From: Rhynchonema sp. JSB1_4
Taxonomy: Eukaryota; Nematoda; Chromadorea; Monhysterida; Xyalidae
DNA: 30,807 nt
Direction of reading: 5' to 3'
Assembly (NCBI GenBank): GCA_030248065.1
Contig: JASAMV010008788.1
Coordinates: 1-30,807 of the forward strand
Of the stretch, positions 22,301 to 30,807 are shown piece by piece. The position numbers and the translations under genes are program-made. The notes under the pieces are model-generated. The model was not told the origin of the DNA. It worked only from the letters and a program-made list of their open reading frames with translations, and did not search any database. The stretch's first letter is position 1, and each line of letters begins with the position of its first letter.

Positions 22301-23258
22301 TCTGTCACCACCCGCAGCCCTGCATCCGACAACATCATTGGACAAGGTAAACACTGCGTAATATGATTCATCTCAATATGTATATGCATATACCGTACCC
22401 GACAACACCGTAAACCCTTTTTGAATATTGTTACGTTCTTTGAGCTTTTGCTTCTTAGTGTCATGCGATTTCAATAAGATGCTTTTGACACAAGTATCGA
22501 AACAATGAAAAGTTCATAAAGTCAGTTTCAGTCGCACCCATATTCTGGCGCCTTGCTAACTGCCATTGGACATCGGCCGTATCCGTGTGAAGTGTGTGGC
22601 AAACGTTTCAAAAACTCATCCACTCTGAACACGCATCGACGATGTCACACAGGTGTGTTGACTTTCGTTCTAGTATTGTTGTTTTTCAGCAGCCTTATTT
22701 CTTGCATCGTTCAGGGGAGAAGCCATATTCATGCACTCTATGCGAGAAGACCTTCCGACAAAGCGGCCATTTGCGCGATCATATTACGCGACAGCACTGG
22801 GCCAGAGCCGACTCGGAACAACGCGCACGCTGGATGGCAAAAGGTTCGATTATGGTTCATGCGAAACTGTGTTATACGTAAAATGTTGATTCAAGATTTG
22901 TACACTTTTAGGTGGTGCGATCCGCGAGAATCGCCATTTGAAAACGTTCCTGAAACATCGACTTACGGCGCCAAGCGGCCATGCGGATGACCAACAACAA
23001 CAACATCAACAACAACATCACCCGAGTCCTGTTGTTCAAAACAACACCAACGATACAACACAATTGAACAACATGCCACTACTGAGTCCAGTATCGAACC
23101 ATGTTGGGTTTTCTTCCCAGCAACAACTGTTTTCGACGCCACTCACGGTCGACACCCAACTTTTACGACAACAATTTCAAATTGCCATGGCGCATCGAAA
23201 TGCCCAGATGGTTGCGCGCATTAGTCCCAGTTACAGGCTTTCCCACCCTTCCATCTGA
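19383..23258 (+). CDS. C2H2 zinc-finger transcription factor, five fingers (3+2)
   Basis: Nine exons: 19383-19522, 19896-20008, 20276-20488 (or -20485), 20598-20987, 21757-21849, 22207-22346, 22532-22652, 22715-22843, 22912-23258. All phases match, giving about 561 aa. Fingers: C35/C38/H51/H55, C63/C66/H79/H83, C91/C94/H107/H111, then after a linker of roughly 270 aa, C382/C385/H398/H402 and C410/C413/H426/H431. TG-EKP linkers follow fingers 2 and 4, with introns falling in the linker Gly codon in both. The long linker is Ser/Thr/Pro-rich and the C-terminus is Gln/His- and Asn-rich, typical of transcription-regulator tails. Nuclear, DNA-binding role follows from the family; targets are unknown. 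An acceptor just upstream (19341-19342) suggests a spliced 5' UTR. Exons 5 and 6 lack a domain and rest on phase and splice sites, so they are less certain. Confidence 0.87.
21048..21401. mobile_element. MITE of the ATTTTCGAAACGGTGTAAAG family, copy 2 (zinc-finger intron 4)
   Basis: Inverted terminal ATTTTCGAAACGGTGTAAAG with subterminal ggtcagttggg / cccaactgacc, aaggtcggtgtaaag and gaaagctcgg units on both arms. Near the left-centre, TGAAACATT and AATGTTTCA form a nested hairpin (about 21132-21188). Non-coding. Confidence 0.87.
21497..21706. mobile_element. Foldback element with about 100-bp arms (zinc-finger intron 4)
   Basis: The left arm (about 21497-21598) and right arm (about 21606-21706) are reverse complements with only a handful of mismatches, for example tctattcatcc against tctgttcatcc. 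The centre carries ATTTTCGAAACGGTG-type words, linking it to the family of copies 1 and 2. The high arm identity suggests recent origin or arm conversion. Confidence 0.87.
21886..22156. mobile_element. MITE with GGCC(G/A)TATCAA termini (zinc-finger intron 5)
   Basis: The left end ggccgtatcaa...caggtccattggcat and the right end atgccaatggacctg...ttgatatggcc are inverted, with a few substitutions over about 60 bp. The interior has no ORF. GGCC termini recall PIF/Harbinger, but a TWA duplication is not evident. Confidence 0.75.
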
Positions 23259-24853
23259 TGAACGACTGGCGCAATAGTGCGCTGTCGAATATGGTTCTGC
23301 TAAATTTTCAGTGCCACGTCTTGCTTGTTTTTTTTCCAGTTGTTATGTATGCACTGTGATATGCGTAAGATTTTAGTGCTTGCCAGATGATAATTAGTGC
23401 TACGTATAATCGGGTTTTTTTTGTTCGGTACGGTTGCGGGAGTGACCTCACGCAGACAGGTTATATCTAGTAGAAGTATTTCACAGACCGGTGCTCGTGT
23501 TTTTTTTTGTAATTCGTAGTGTTCTAGTTTGTGCATTTGATTTGTTTTGGTTGGACAAGAAACTAGAGTTCTTGTTGTCTCATTTGAACACAGGGCTGCC
23601 ACCGTCCTATACGCCGTTGAGTGTTGCCATTGTTATAACGAGGGTGCTATGCACCGCATGTTTTTTTGACTTTTTTAACGACATTGTTGTACAGCCGGAC
23701 AAGTTAATTATTATTTGTTGACAAATTATTGTACCCCGCCCCGATAGTGCCTGCCTCACGTAGATCGCTTGAAATCCCCTCACTCACTCTCACTTGCAAG
23801 TTCAAATAGGATAATTTTATCCGTACAATCATATTTATGTACAAGATTTATTCCGGGATTTCTAGACCACATACTGACGGGAGTATCGCATGAATATAAT
23901 AATCTTAATCTTACCAGTATTATCACAATATGGTGCAAGCAAAATAGGACAACATGTTTGGGCTGAGTGATATGTGGTCGACCACATATCAGTTAGCCTA
24001 TGTTTGCTGCCAAAACACAGAAAACCAGCACACCGGACCTGAATTTGTGACAAAACAATATAGAAATTTAATCAATAACAAATCATGATGATAATATGTT
24101 ACAATACTGTACACGACTTCATCAGCAAAACACACCGAATTAGATAATTTTAGCGAACCATGTTCCTCGGCGCGCTGACGCACCAACGGCAATGACAGTT
24201 TGCTGAATGCGAAACAAGAATATAATCAGAATCAAGATTATTTTGATTTGTTTAGTTTCTTTTTACATTTTGGGGTATTTTGAGAAAAAGAACATGTATG
24301 AAAGAACAGCGAAATACTACCGAATATATTTCTCAAAAAAGCATAAAGAGTACAGACGAAAAAGGCACACAAAAGAGCAACACTAGAACATCATAGAACA
24401 GAGGGGCAGAAGTAATTATTGATAGAAAATGAAAAGTGAGACAACAACAAACACTTGTGACAGACTAAATGCATATAAAACAGGAAATAACAGAATATGT
24501 CATTCACTAAGAATAATGCAAGCGATGCCCAAGCTACCGCAAGTCTTTGGGCTGTCAGAGAAAAGCGGGATTATAAACGCTACGTTGTTATACACAGTAT
24601 AACATAGTTACACATAAACGACATGGGTATAAAAGCAGTGTTTGTTCCATGATAAATATTTTTCAAGCTATATCTATATAGAATTTTCTGTACTCCGAGG
24701 TCCGGTCCACAACAGCACAATGTTATGTAATTATATAATGTAGCGCCACGAAACGCAAAGAATGCCAGAGGCACAGACGTTTCAGGACATGTCAAAATAA
24801 AATTATCATACATTTTGATTCAGTGGTTGGCCAATAAATTAACACGAACCATA
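23259..24853. other. Convergent intergenic region / two 3' UTRs
   Basis: Lies between the stop codons of the zinc-finger gene (+) and the bZIP gene (-). AT-rich with no supported exon. Plus-strand AATAAA words occur at 24796-24801 and near 24833, far from the zinc-finger stop. A perfect 24-bp palindrome is at 23968-23991. Confidence 0.5.
23968..23991. repeat. Perfect 24-bp palindrome
   Basis: The half-site tgatatgtggtc is followed immediately by its reverse complement gaccacatatca with no spacer. Confidence 0.9.
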
Positions 24854-27800
24854 TTACCGTCGGGCACTACGCCGCGTGGGTGTGGTCGGCGAGGCTTTGT
24901 GGCCCAGCAGGTCTCTGAGATGGCGAATTTCGGTCTGTTGCGCCTGGATTTGGCGATTGGCCGCATCGAGCTGGTCGCGCAATTGGCGATTCTCCGTAAT
25001 CAACTGAAATCATGATAATTTTTATATAAATTTCGTCAAATGAGAATTTGTTATGCAATAACATTTTTTCGCGCGTAATATTCGAGCAACATGAAATGCT
25101 GTACAAAAACATCGGGCTTATGAGTGCATTGAAACACTTCACCACCTCTGTTGTAAAAAAGGACTGCGCATGCGTTGGCGAAACAAAACAAAACGTTACG
25201 CTTCTATGGCATCAATATCTAATACGTCTCACAGAAAAAAAATTATAGTCCAGCCACGTGCTCATGAGACAACTCTTTTTGAAGCTTGCTTGGCCAGATT
25301 TAAAAATGCGCCGGTTACATGGGTTTTCGCAAACAAAAGAAAGAGCTTGGGCTGAGAGACACGATGACAAGTTCCAGCTGGCTGACCTCAATTTGTTGTG
25401 TGCTTGCGTGAAGAGGGAGTCAAAATGGAATTTACGCACCGAGGTGTAGAGCGTGTTTTAAAAAAATACATGCGTTTCTCTTTCTTTCATTTGCGAAATA
25501 CGTGGAACCGGAACATTATTGGATCCGTTCAAGCAACTTCAAAATAAGTCGTCTCATGAGTTCGTGGCTGGACTATACTTTCTTGCAGATCTACTTTTTT
25601 ATGGAAAAAGAAAAATTCGATGCACGAAAAAACTTCGACCTGATGAAAAAAAATGTCTATTTGAGCGATATCAAACCTGGCCATCTGAGCGGTTCGGACT
25701 AGCCTTGGATACGCGTGATGTTTGCTTGCAGTGAGCATTAGAAGAAAATTACCGCAGGCGTTCAACAACGGCCACACAAGACGGTCAGGTGGTGTGGTGG
25801 TGACCAAGACAATTTAGTTCCGAGCAGATCACCAGGTTTCATGCCACCAAGCAGGATCAATTTTACGTAGGGAAAAGGACAAAACGCCGAAAAAATCCAA
25901 CTCACTTCCTCATTCTTCATTTTCGCCTTTGCACGACTGCGGCGGACGGATTCGTTGTTTCGATCGCGTTTCTCCCTCCACTCCGGATTCTTCTCATCGT
26001 CGCCCTTCAAACGGTACGGACGGGCCGGCGGCAGTTCTGCAACCGGACTATTTTGATAGAAAACTTGCGTTTTCAGCTTCAGACCGGGACTTATAAGCGC
26101 AAATATGATGTCAATTTGTTTCGACACAGCGATTTTTTTCAAAGCTGGTCGGTCAGGATTTGATTTGGAAAATTTTTTATCCAAATTCGTATGATCAATT
26201 TTACAACGCGGACCGGAATTGACATATGTAGTTCCAGTTCCAGCGACAGGGTTTGGCATCAATCAAACAAAATGTGTAATAAGCCATGGGCATGATAACA
26301 CAAACGATTTTAGAAGTTGCAAAAAATTGCACAATCAGACCGAAATCTTCCAGTCTCAGACCAGAACCTCAAGCCCAACACCAAAAAAAACCAGCACTCA
26401 CCCGTATTCTTATCGAATTTGGCCGGGGCCTTTCGTTTCCGGCCGGACTGCCTTCGCGTGGTCACGGTCTGCGCCGGGTGCGGTCCGGCCGAATCACAGT
26501 TGCGTGACACATTATTCCCGTTGTTGCTGTTGTGCTGACCGCGACGCGCGACCGGTTCGCGACCAGGAGCTGCAATTGTCGACGCCGGTGTGGACATGTT
26601 GCTGCGACTGCTGCAAACAAACTGCCGTTGTTGCTTCAGTTGTTTTTCATCATTTTGTTTTTTTCATTGACACAACGTCATGATCAAACACGCCAATATC
26701 AACGGCCATTATATTATGCAACGTGAGAAACATTTCTGGTCACTGCACAAAAACAGTCTTTGACGCAGGGAAAATCAGTTTTCGGCGACAGGACAACCAG
26801 AAACGGCACACCAGACAGAACATGAACGGGTGCCTCTAGATGTCGGGTGTCGGTTTTTTTGGGACCCGACACACGACACTAATCAATTTTGTTGAGAGAA
26901 GAACTTTGAGGAAAAATTTTCTTCGAACCAAAGATTCCGTTGGCGCAGAATGTCGCGTTTTGGTGTTGATTTTGTTCAAAAGTACTTCAATTCAGTAAAC
27001 TGAGCAAAAAATTTGCATCAATGAGGCAAACGAACAAAACTTTGTCTGTTTTTTCATCCAAAAATCCAATGTCGAGTGCCGGGTATTTTCAGAACTGTCG
27101 GATGTCGGCTACCGCCGATCTCTAAAAAACCACCAAATATTGAAGTCGCACAATGACTATATAAGAATTCATCAAAATCAATCCTGATTTTCACGTTCAG
27201 TCACTCTTAACTACTGTGCTATTTGTGATTCTCACAAAACATTTTCAGCTGAAAATAATCTAGCAGATCAACCAGTTGCCGCAGGTCTGAAACATTCTCT
27301 TTACTACGTGTTTTGTGTGCGATCGCGCAACGCAACGTCATTGCCCCGTCACTAGCCTGCTTTGCGATTCAGGAAAAAAATTTGACCAATTCTTATAAAG
27401 TCATTGTGCGACCAATACACTTGCCAAGTAAGAGCATGTCCCAAAAACACAATCACCCACCAAATATCAGCGGTGACCGGTCGTTCCACCATGCCCTCAT
27501 CCATGCGTTGCAGCTTATTTACGTTGTAACGCGGGTCGCTCACTGATTGGCTGTTGGCCATTTGGTTGAACACAACGGGCGGCGAATCCGGGCCACATCT
27601 GCAGTGAAACGATTATTGATTTCTTTTGAAATCAATCTAAAATGCGACAGTAGCACACGGCCAGAGGAGGAGCAGACATTTTAGTCCTGAATTGTCAGTG
27701 AATCTCCCCCAACCAACACGAAAAAAGCGCAGAATTTTTACAGTGATCGAAAATGACGCCACCTTCCCCCGAGGCGGTCCACATAATGTTTCATGATCCT

Positions 27801-29712
27801 GCTAACCCACATAGTATATGGACATGACAGACAACAAAGGTTATCGCATCAGCAATAGCGAGTGACCATCATGTACAGCTCAATAAAAACCAAGCAAACA
27901 CAAAAAAATAAATAAATAAAAGAAAGAGATAATTTACCCGACAACGTCAATCTCTCGCTCTGGTGGTGTTCCACTGGACAAGGGTTCGTGTTTGAGCACA
28001 GTGGCGTGCACTTGCAGTGGATGGCCGATTGACTTGGGCACCGGGAGCACACGCGGGATTTCGGCAATACCCGTCAATATGGTCGGGGTGTTTAGACTGC
28101 AATCGTTGGTTCAAGTTTTGTTATCAAATTTAATGAATGTTGTTCTGCTAATTTTCTATCAGGACAAGCACTCACGTTTCCTCTTGTTATTCAATATTTT
28201 GGGGAGGTGACGCTGCCGAAGCATTCTACGCCCCGAACGCTGACGAGTTATTTTGACCGTGAGAATAAACGATCAGGCACCAAAAGTGACAGCATATTTT
28301 GCTCATCAGATCGTACAAAAGTACAAAACTAGCTAAAACACACGAAAAAAAAACAAGAGCCTCCAAAATAAAAAAAAATAATTCAACACGAAAGAAAAAA
28401 ACACCAAAAAAACGCCACACTCACTCGTCACAACTGGCACTACTGACGAGGCCCTGTGACACCGCCGGCACGTGCACGTTCTGCTGTCCGATGGTGGGTG
28501 TGCCGGTTTGCATGGCAGCCTTGATCAGCTGGTGCAACGTGTCACGAGTCCCGGCCGTCGTTGGCGAGGTGGTCGGTGAGTTGAATATACTTTGCGTGAT
28601 GAATTCTGCAAGGGGCGTGGGGGCATTTTTACGACTCTCGAGGGCAGAATGCACATAAAATTTGTAAAAAGCTTCAGCGAGGAAATTAAACTTGGCAAAT
28701 CAGTCTGGTCTAGCGCGAAGTTGCCTTGGCCAACGCGTGAAAGTTGTTCATTTTAGGTCGGTCAGGCAACAACGTTTACCACCGGTCGAAACCGGTGGCC
28801 TCAGCAAAATTTCTTAACATACCAAAAAGTCACGCCCATTCTACCACAGCAAAAAAACCGCAAAATCAATGCCCAGCAACACGCACCAATACTGGGACTG
28901 TGCTGCAGGTACTGCATCAGATGGTCCACTGGTCCAATGTCACCTTCGATGGGCAGTTCCCCGGGTCGTTGACTGTTCGAACCGGATCCCGTGGATATCG
29001 TGCTGGTCTGTCGCGACACCAAAGGCACACCCAGTCCGGGGGGAGGCGCCGGCGGGCGAACTGCATGCGTGCGCATTACCTCAACAACGTCGTTTAGTAA
29101 CGAAGCCTATAAAAAAAGAAAAGATTTTTTTTGCTTGACGAAAGAAGTATTTGTTGTAATGTGACAAAGCACCAGATGGGTGGAAATAGAATATAATAGT
29201 CTTGATTATCAATGCGTTTTACATATTGCGGATTATAAACAATCAATACCGCCGACCAACTGTTACTAAAATTGAATAATTTGCCACCTCCTTCACGTAA
29301 TGGCAGAACATTTCTGCGGCAAATTAGACGGCTCACGCCTTTTTCTATCCCAGCATTCGTGTGAAACATCAACCACAGTTGAACAAAATCCAGTCAGATA
29401 GATCTTGGCGACACACTGTGTACAACACGTCTGACTGGTTGATGTTTCAAGAATCATACAAAACCACCCCTCATATAATACCTGTCGATTCATGGTCGGT
29501 CGGCCGGCGGAGGGCATAATTGGATTATTCGTGTTATTATTGATCGATGTCTGATTATTGATTGACTGATCCGTCTTACTATCGAGCGCGTCCATATTCA
29601 CATAATGCGAATCTTCGAATAACGATTCAATCTGGTCGTTTTCGTCATTTATCATAATTATCGATCGATTCTTCACTTGTTTCTGCACATCTGATCGATC
29701 GGCGATCAGCAT
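24854..29712 (-). CDS. C/EBP-like bZIP transcription factor
   Basis: Eight minus-strand exons: 29712-29482, 29106-28887, 28605-28425, 28096-27938, 27598-27461, 26610-26402, 26036-25906, 25003-24854. Phases 0, 1, 2, 2, 2, 1, 0 all agree, giving 472 aa. The N-terminal 370 residues are low-complexity (Asn-, Ser-, Pro-rich), as in activation regions. A GRKRK stretch in exon 6 is a likely NLS. The basic region (about 400-418) contains RDRNNESVRRSRAKAKMK, matching the C/EBP pattern RNN..VR.SR.KAKM. The zipper (424-458) starts exactly ten residues after the invariant Arg414: d positions L424, L431, A438, Q445, L452; a positions N428, L435, I442, I449, L456. A short basic tail (TRRSARR) ends the protein. 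Expected role: dimeric sequence-specific DNA binding in the nucleus. C/EBP is favoured over PAR/NFIL3 types by the Val-Arg and KAKM residues. Exon 5/6 junction (donor gtgggt) is the least certain. Confidence 0.87.
25244..25577. mobile_element. Foldback element in bZIP intron 7
   Basis: Arms of about 110 bp (25244-25355 and 25466-25577) are imperfect reverse complements: outer tatagtccagccacg, then ctcatgagac, ttttgaag, and inner ttttcgcaaa...aaagaaagag. A roughly 110-bp spacer separates them. No coding potential beyond chance. Confidence 0.82.
26838..27125. mobile_element. Possible MITE with CTCTAGATGTCGG-like ends (bZIP intron 5)
   Basis: Imperfect inverted similarity: gacccgacacacgacact (about 26870) against the complement of aatgtcgagtgccgggtat (about 27068), and gatgtcgg words near both edges. 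Boundaries and target duplication are unclear. Confidence 0.4.
27262..27420 (+). repeat. Diverged dispersed repeat, copy B (bZIP intron 5)
   Basis: Partner of 14365-14530: shares gatca.ccagt, ctgaaacatt and agtcattgtgcgaccaatac in the same order. Lies in the intron between exons 5 and 6. Confidence 0.65.
28779..28798. repeat. Perfect 8-bp hairpin with CGAA loop
   Basis: ccaccggt-cgaa-accggtgg in intron 2 of the bZIP gene forms a GC-rich stem with a four-base loop. Confidence 0.8.
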
Positions 29713-30122
29713 TTATCGATTGATTCGGTGAGAGTTTGAGAATTGTGGTTGCTGCAATGGGAGAATCGAAATTGTGGAACGTTTCGTTTGGTTTTTTTGT
29801 TCGGAGACATTTTTAAGGAACTCATGACAACAACCGAATTACTTACTACTGCGAGTGCACTGCACAGCAAGCAGCTACCTCTACCTGCACCAAAACCTAA
29901 CATTATTATTATTTGATTTGATACAACGCGCTGTCGCAAACGAGTTGCAAAAAGTGCACAAGCACAGCACACACTTGAAGAAAGTGCACTTTTGCACAAA
30001 ACTAAAAATCGTTAAAAAACACCACCGCGTCTGGCACACACGTAGTATTAAACTGAGCGCAGCTAGCCAAGTGTACCCCTGCAAGATGCACATCAGACCA
30101 CTACCGGGGCAACGTCGCGCGC

Positions 30123-30153
30123 TGATTGGCTGGCGTCCGGGCAACAGCCAATC
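30123..30153. promoter_or_regulatory. Inverted CCAAT pair upstream of the bZIP gene
   Basis: tgattggct (30123-30131) and agccaatca (30145-30153) are exact complements, 13 bp apart, about 410-440 bp upstream of the bZIP start codon. CCAAT boxes bind NF-Y in animal promoters. Use as a promoter element here is inference. Confidence 0.35.
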
Positions 30154-30427
30154 AACTTGCAGATGCAGTGACATCATGTGACATACTACGCCCGGCTGAG
30201 TTGGAACATGGAGCATGACTCACCGACTTGGCTTGGCCGGCTTTGACGTAAAACGGCACACAAGACACACATACATGAATAGACAGGTTGGTACACTCTG
30301 ACTGTGCCCACATGTACCTGATTGTGATTACGTCATAAGGCTAAGCTAATCACCCAACGGTTACCATGGGCAGATGTGATACAACATTGAATCATGCTTA
30401 TTAGCCAACTTAAGGGCTTATGTCTCT

Positions 30428-30543
30428 GTGGTCAAATCACTTCGTCAACGCACTTTGTAGAGTGGTCAACTTATCCCGAATGACACGCATCATTTCTCGC
30501 GCTCATCTGCGGCTGCTATGAGTTGACCAAGTGATTTGACCAC
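30428..30543. repeat. Inverted repeat with 22-bp arms
   Basis: Arms 30428-30449 and 30522-30543 (gtggtcaaatcactt.gtcaac) match at 21 of 22 positions around a 72-bp spacer. A further gttgaccac follows the right arm. Probably a small MITE. Confidence 0.8.
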
Positions 30544-30807
30544 TTGAGTTGACCACTGTGATAATAGCACAACTGAAGACGTAAGAAGAAGCCACATCAA
30601 AAAATGGGCCTTCCCAACAGTTGTTAGTTGCAACCGCGCACAACAAACAGCAGACAATAACTAAAATAATAACCTCAGGAGCGGTGCACACGGGTGAAGA
30701 GATAAAGCTCACACATACACACACAGCGAAAAATATTGCGAAATATTTCGCAGACACAGACTGGTCATATGATACACAGCCAAACTACGAACATAAAAGT
30801 CGTGTGC

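Larger units (their letters stand above)
29713..30807. other. Upstream region of the bZIP gene
   Basis: The bZIP 5' UTR and promoter should lie at the left part (minus-strand transcription). No exon is seen. Visible elements are an inverted CCAAT pair at 30123-30153 and an inverted repeat at 30428-30543. Short open frames on both strands lack support. Confidence 0.45.

Noticed and set aside
25004..25905. Missing 21-nt microexon in the bZIP zipper, suggested by comparison with vertebrate C/EBP
   Set aside because: Direct joining of exons 7 and 8 already gives exact heptad register with Leu at Arg+10, so an extra exon is not needed; cDNA would settle it.
25762..26262. Full 166-codon minus-strand frame as a single bZIP exon
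   Set aside because: Only 25906-26036 joins in phase with exons 6 and 8; the outer parts are intronic, with a consensus donor (gtgagt) and an acceptor (gttgcag).

Overview
This is eukaryotic, animal-type genomic DNA. Coding segments are short exons separated by GT-AG introns of about 60 bp to 1.1 kb. No RNA genes, CRISPR arrays or bacterial-style operons were seen. The gene content is a peptide-receptor-like GPCR with an ERY motif, a C/EBP-like bZIP factor, a C2H2 zinc-finger factor and a small 12-cysteine T20D4.11/DUF19-like surface protein. The last of these suggests an invertebrate, most likely an ecdysozoan (nematode, tardigrade or arthropod kin), but I cannot name a species. All four genes were assembled by hand by requiring reading-frame phase to be conserved across every intron.

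Layout. (1) 239-3907, + strand: class A GPCR with five visible exons; its true 5' end is unresolved. Its last intron carries a hAT-type MITE. (2) 5546-8009, - strand: six-exon gene for a 264-residue secreted cysteine-rich protein with an N-terminal signal peptide and a GPI-like hydrophobic C-terminus, convergent with the GPCR. (3) About 8.0-19.4 kb: an 11-kb region with no gene I can support, filled with MITEs and foldback elements with PIF/Harbinger-, pogo/Tigger-, MULE- and Kolobok/piggyBac-like target-site signatures, plus an almost perfect 30-bp-arm palindrome. (4) 19383-23258, + strand: nine-exon C2H2 zinc-finger gene (about 561 aa, five fingers in a 3+2 arrangement) with three foldback elements in its introns. 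(5) 24854-29712, - strand: eight-exon bZIP gene (472 aa) with a C/EBP-like basic region and a zipper in perfect heptad register, convergent with the zinc-finger gene.

The genes do not form an evident pathway. Two encode nuclear DNA-binding factors and two encode surface proteins; their adjacency looks like ordinary genome neighbourhood. I did not find a coherent new multi-gene system. The strongest unexplained signal is a dispersed 9-mer, TGAAACATY: 23 copies on both strands, always followed by a pyrimidine, against roughly 1-2 copies of the 8-mer expected from base composition. A second dispersed word, GGGCATGATAA (six copies, all intronic), is also unexplained.
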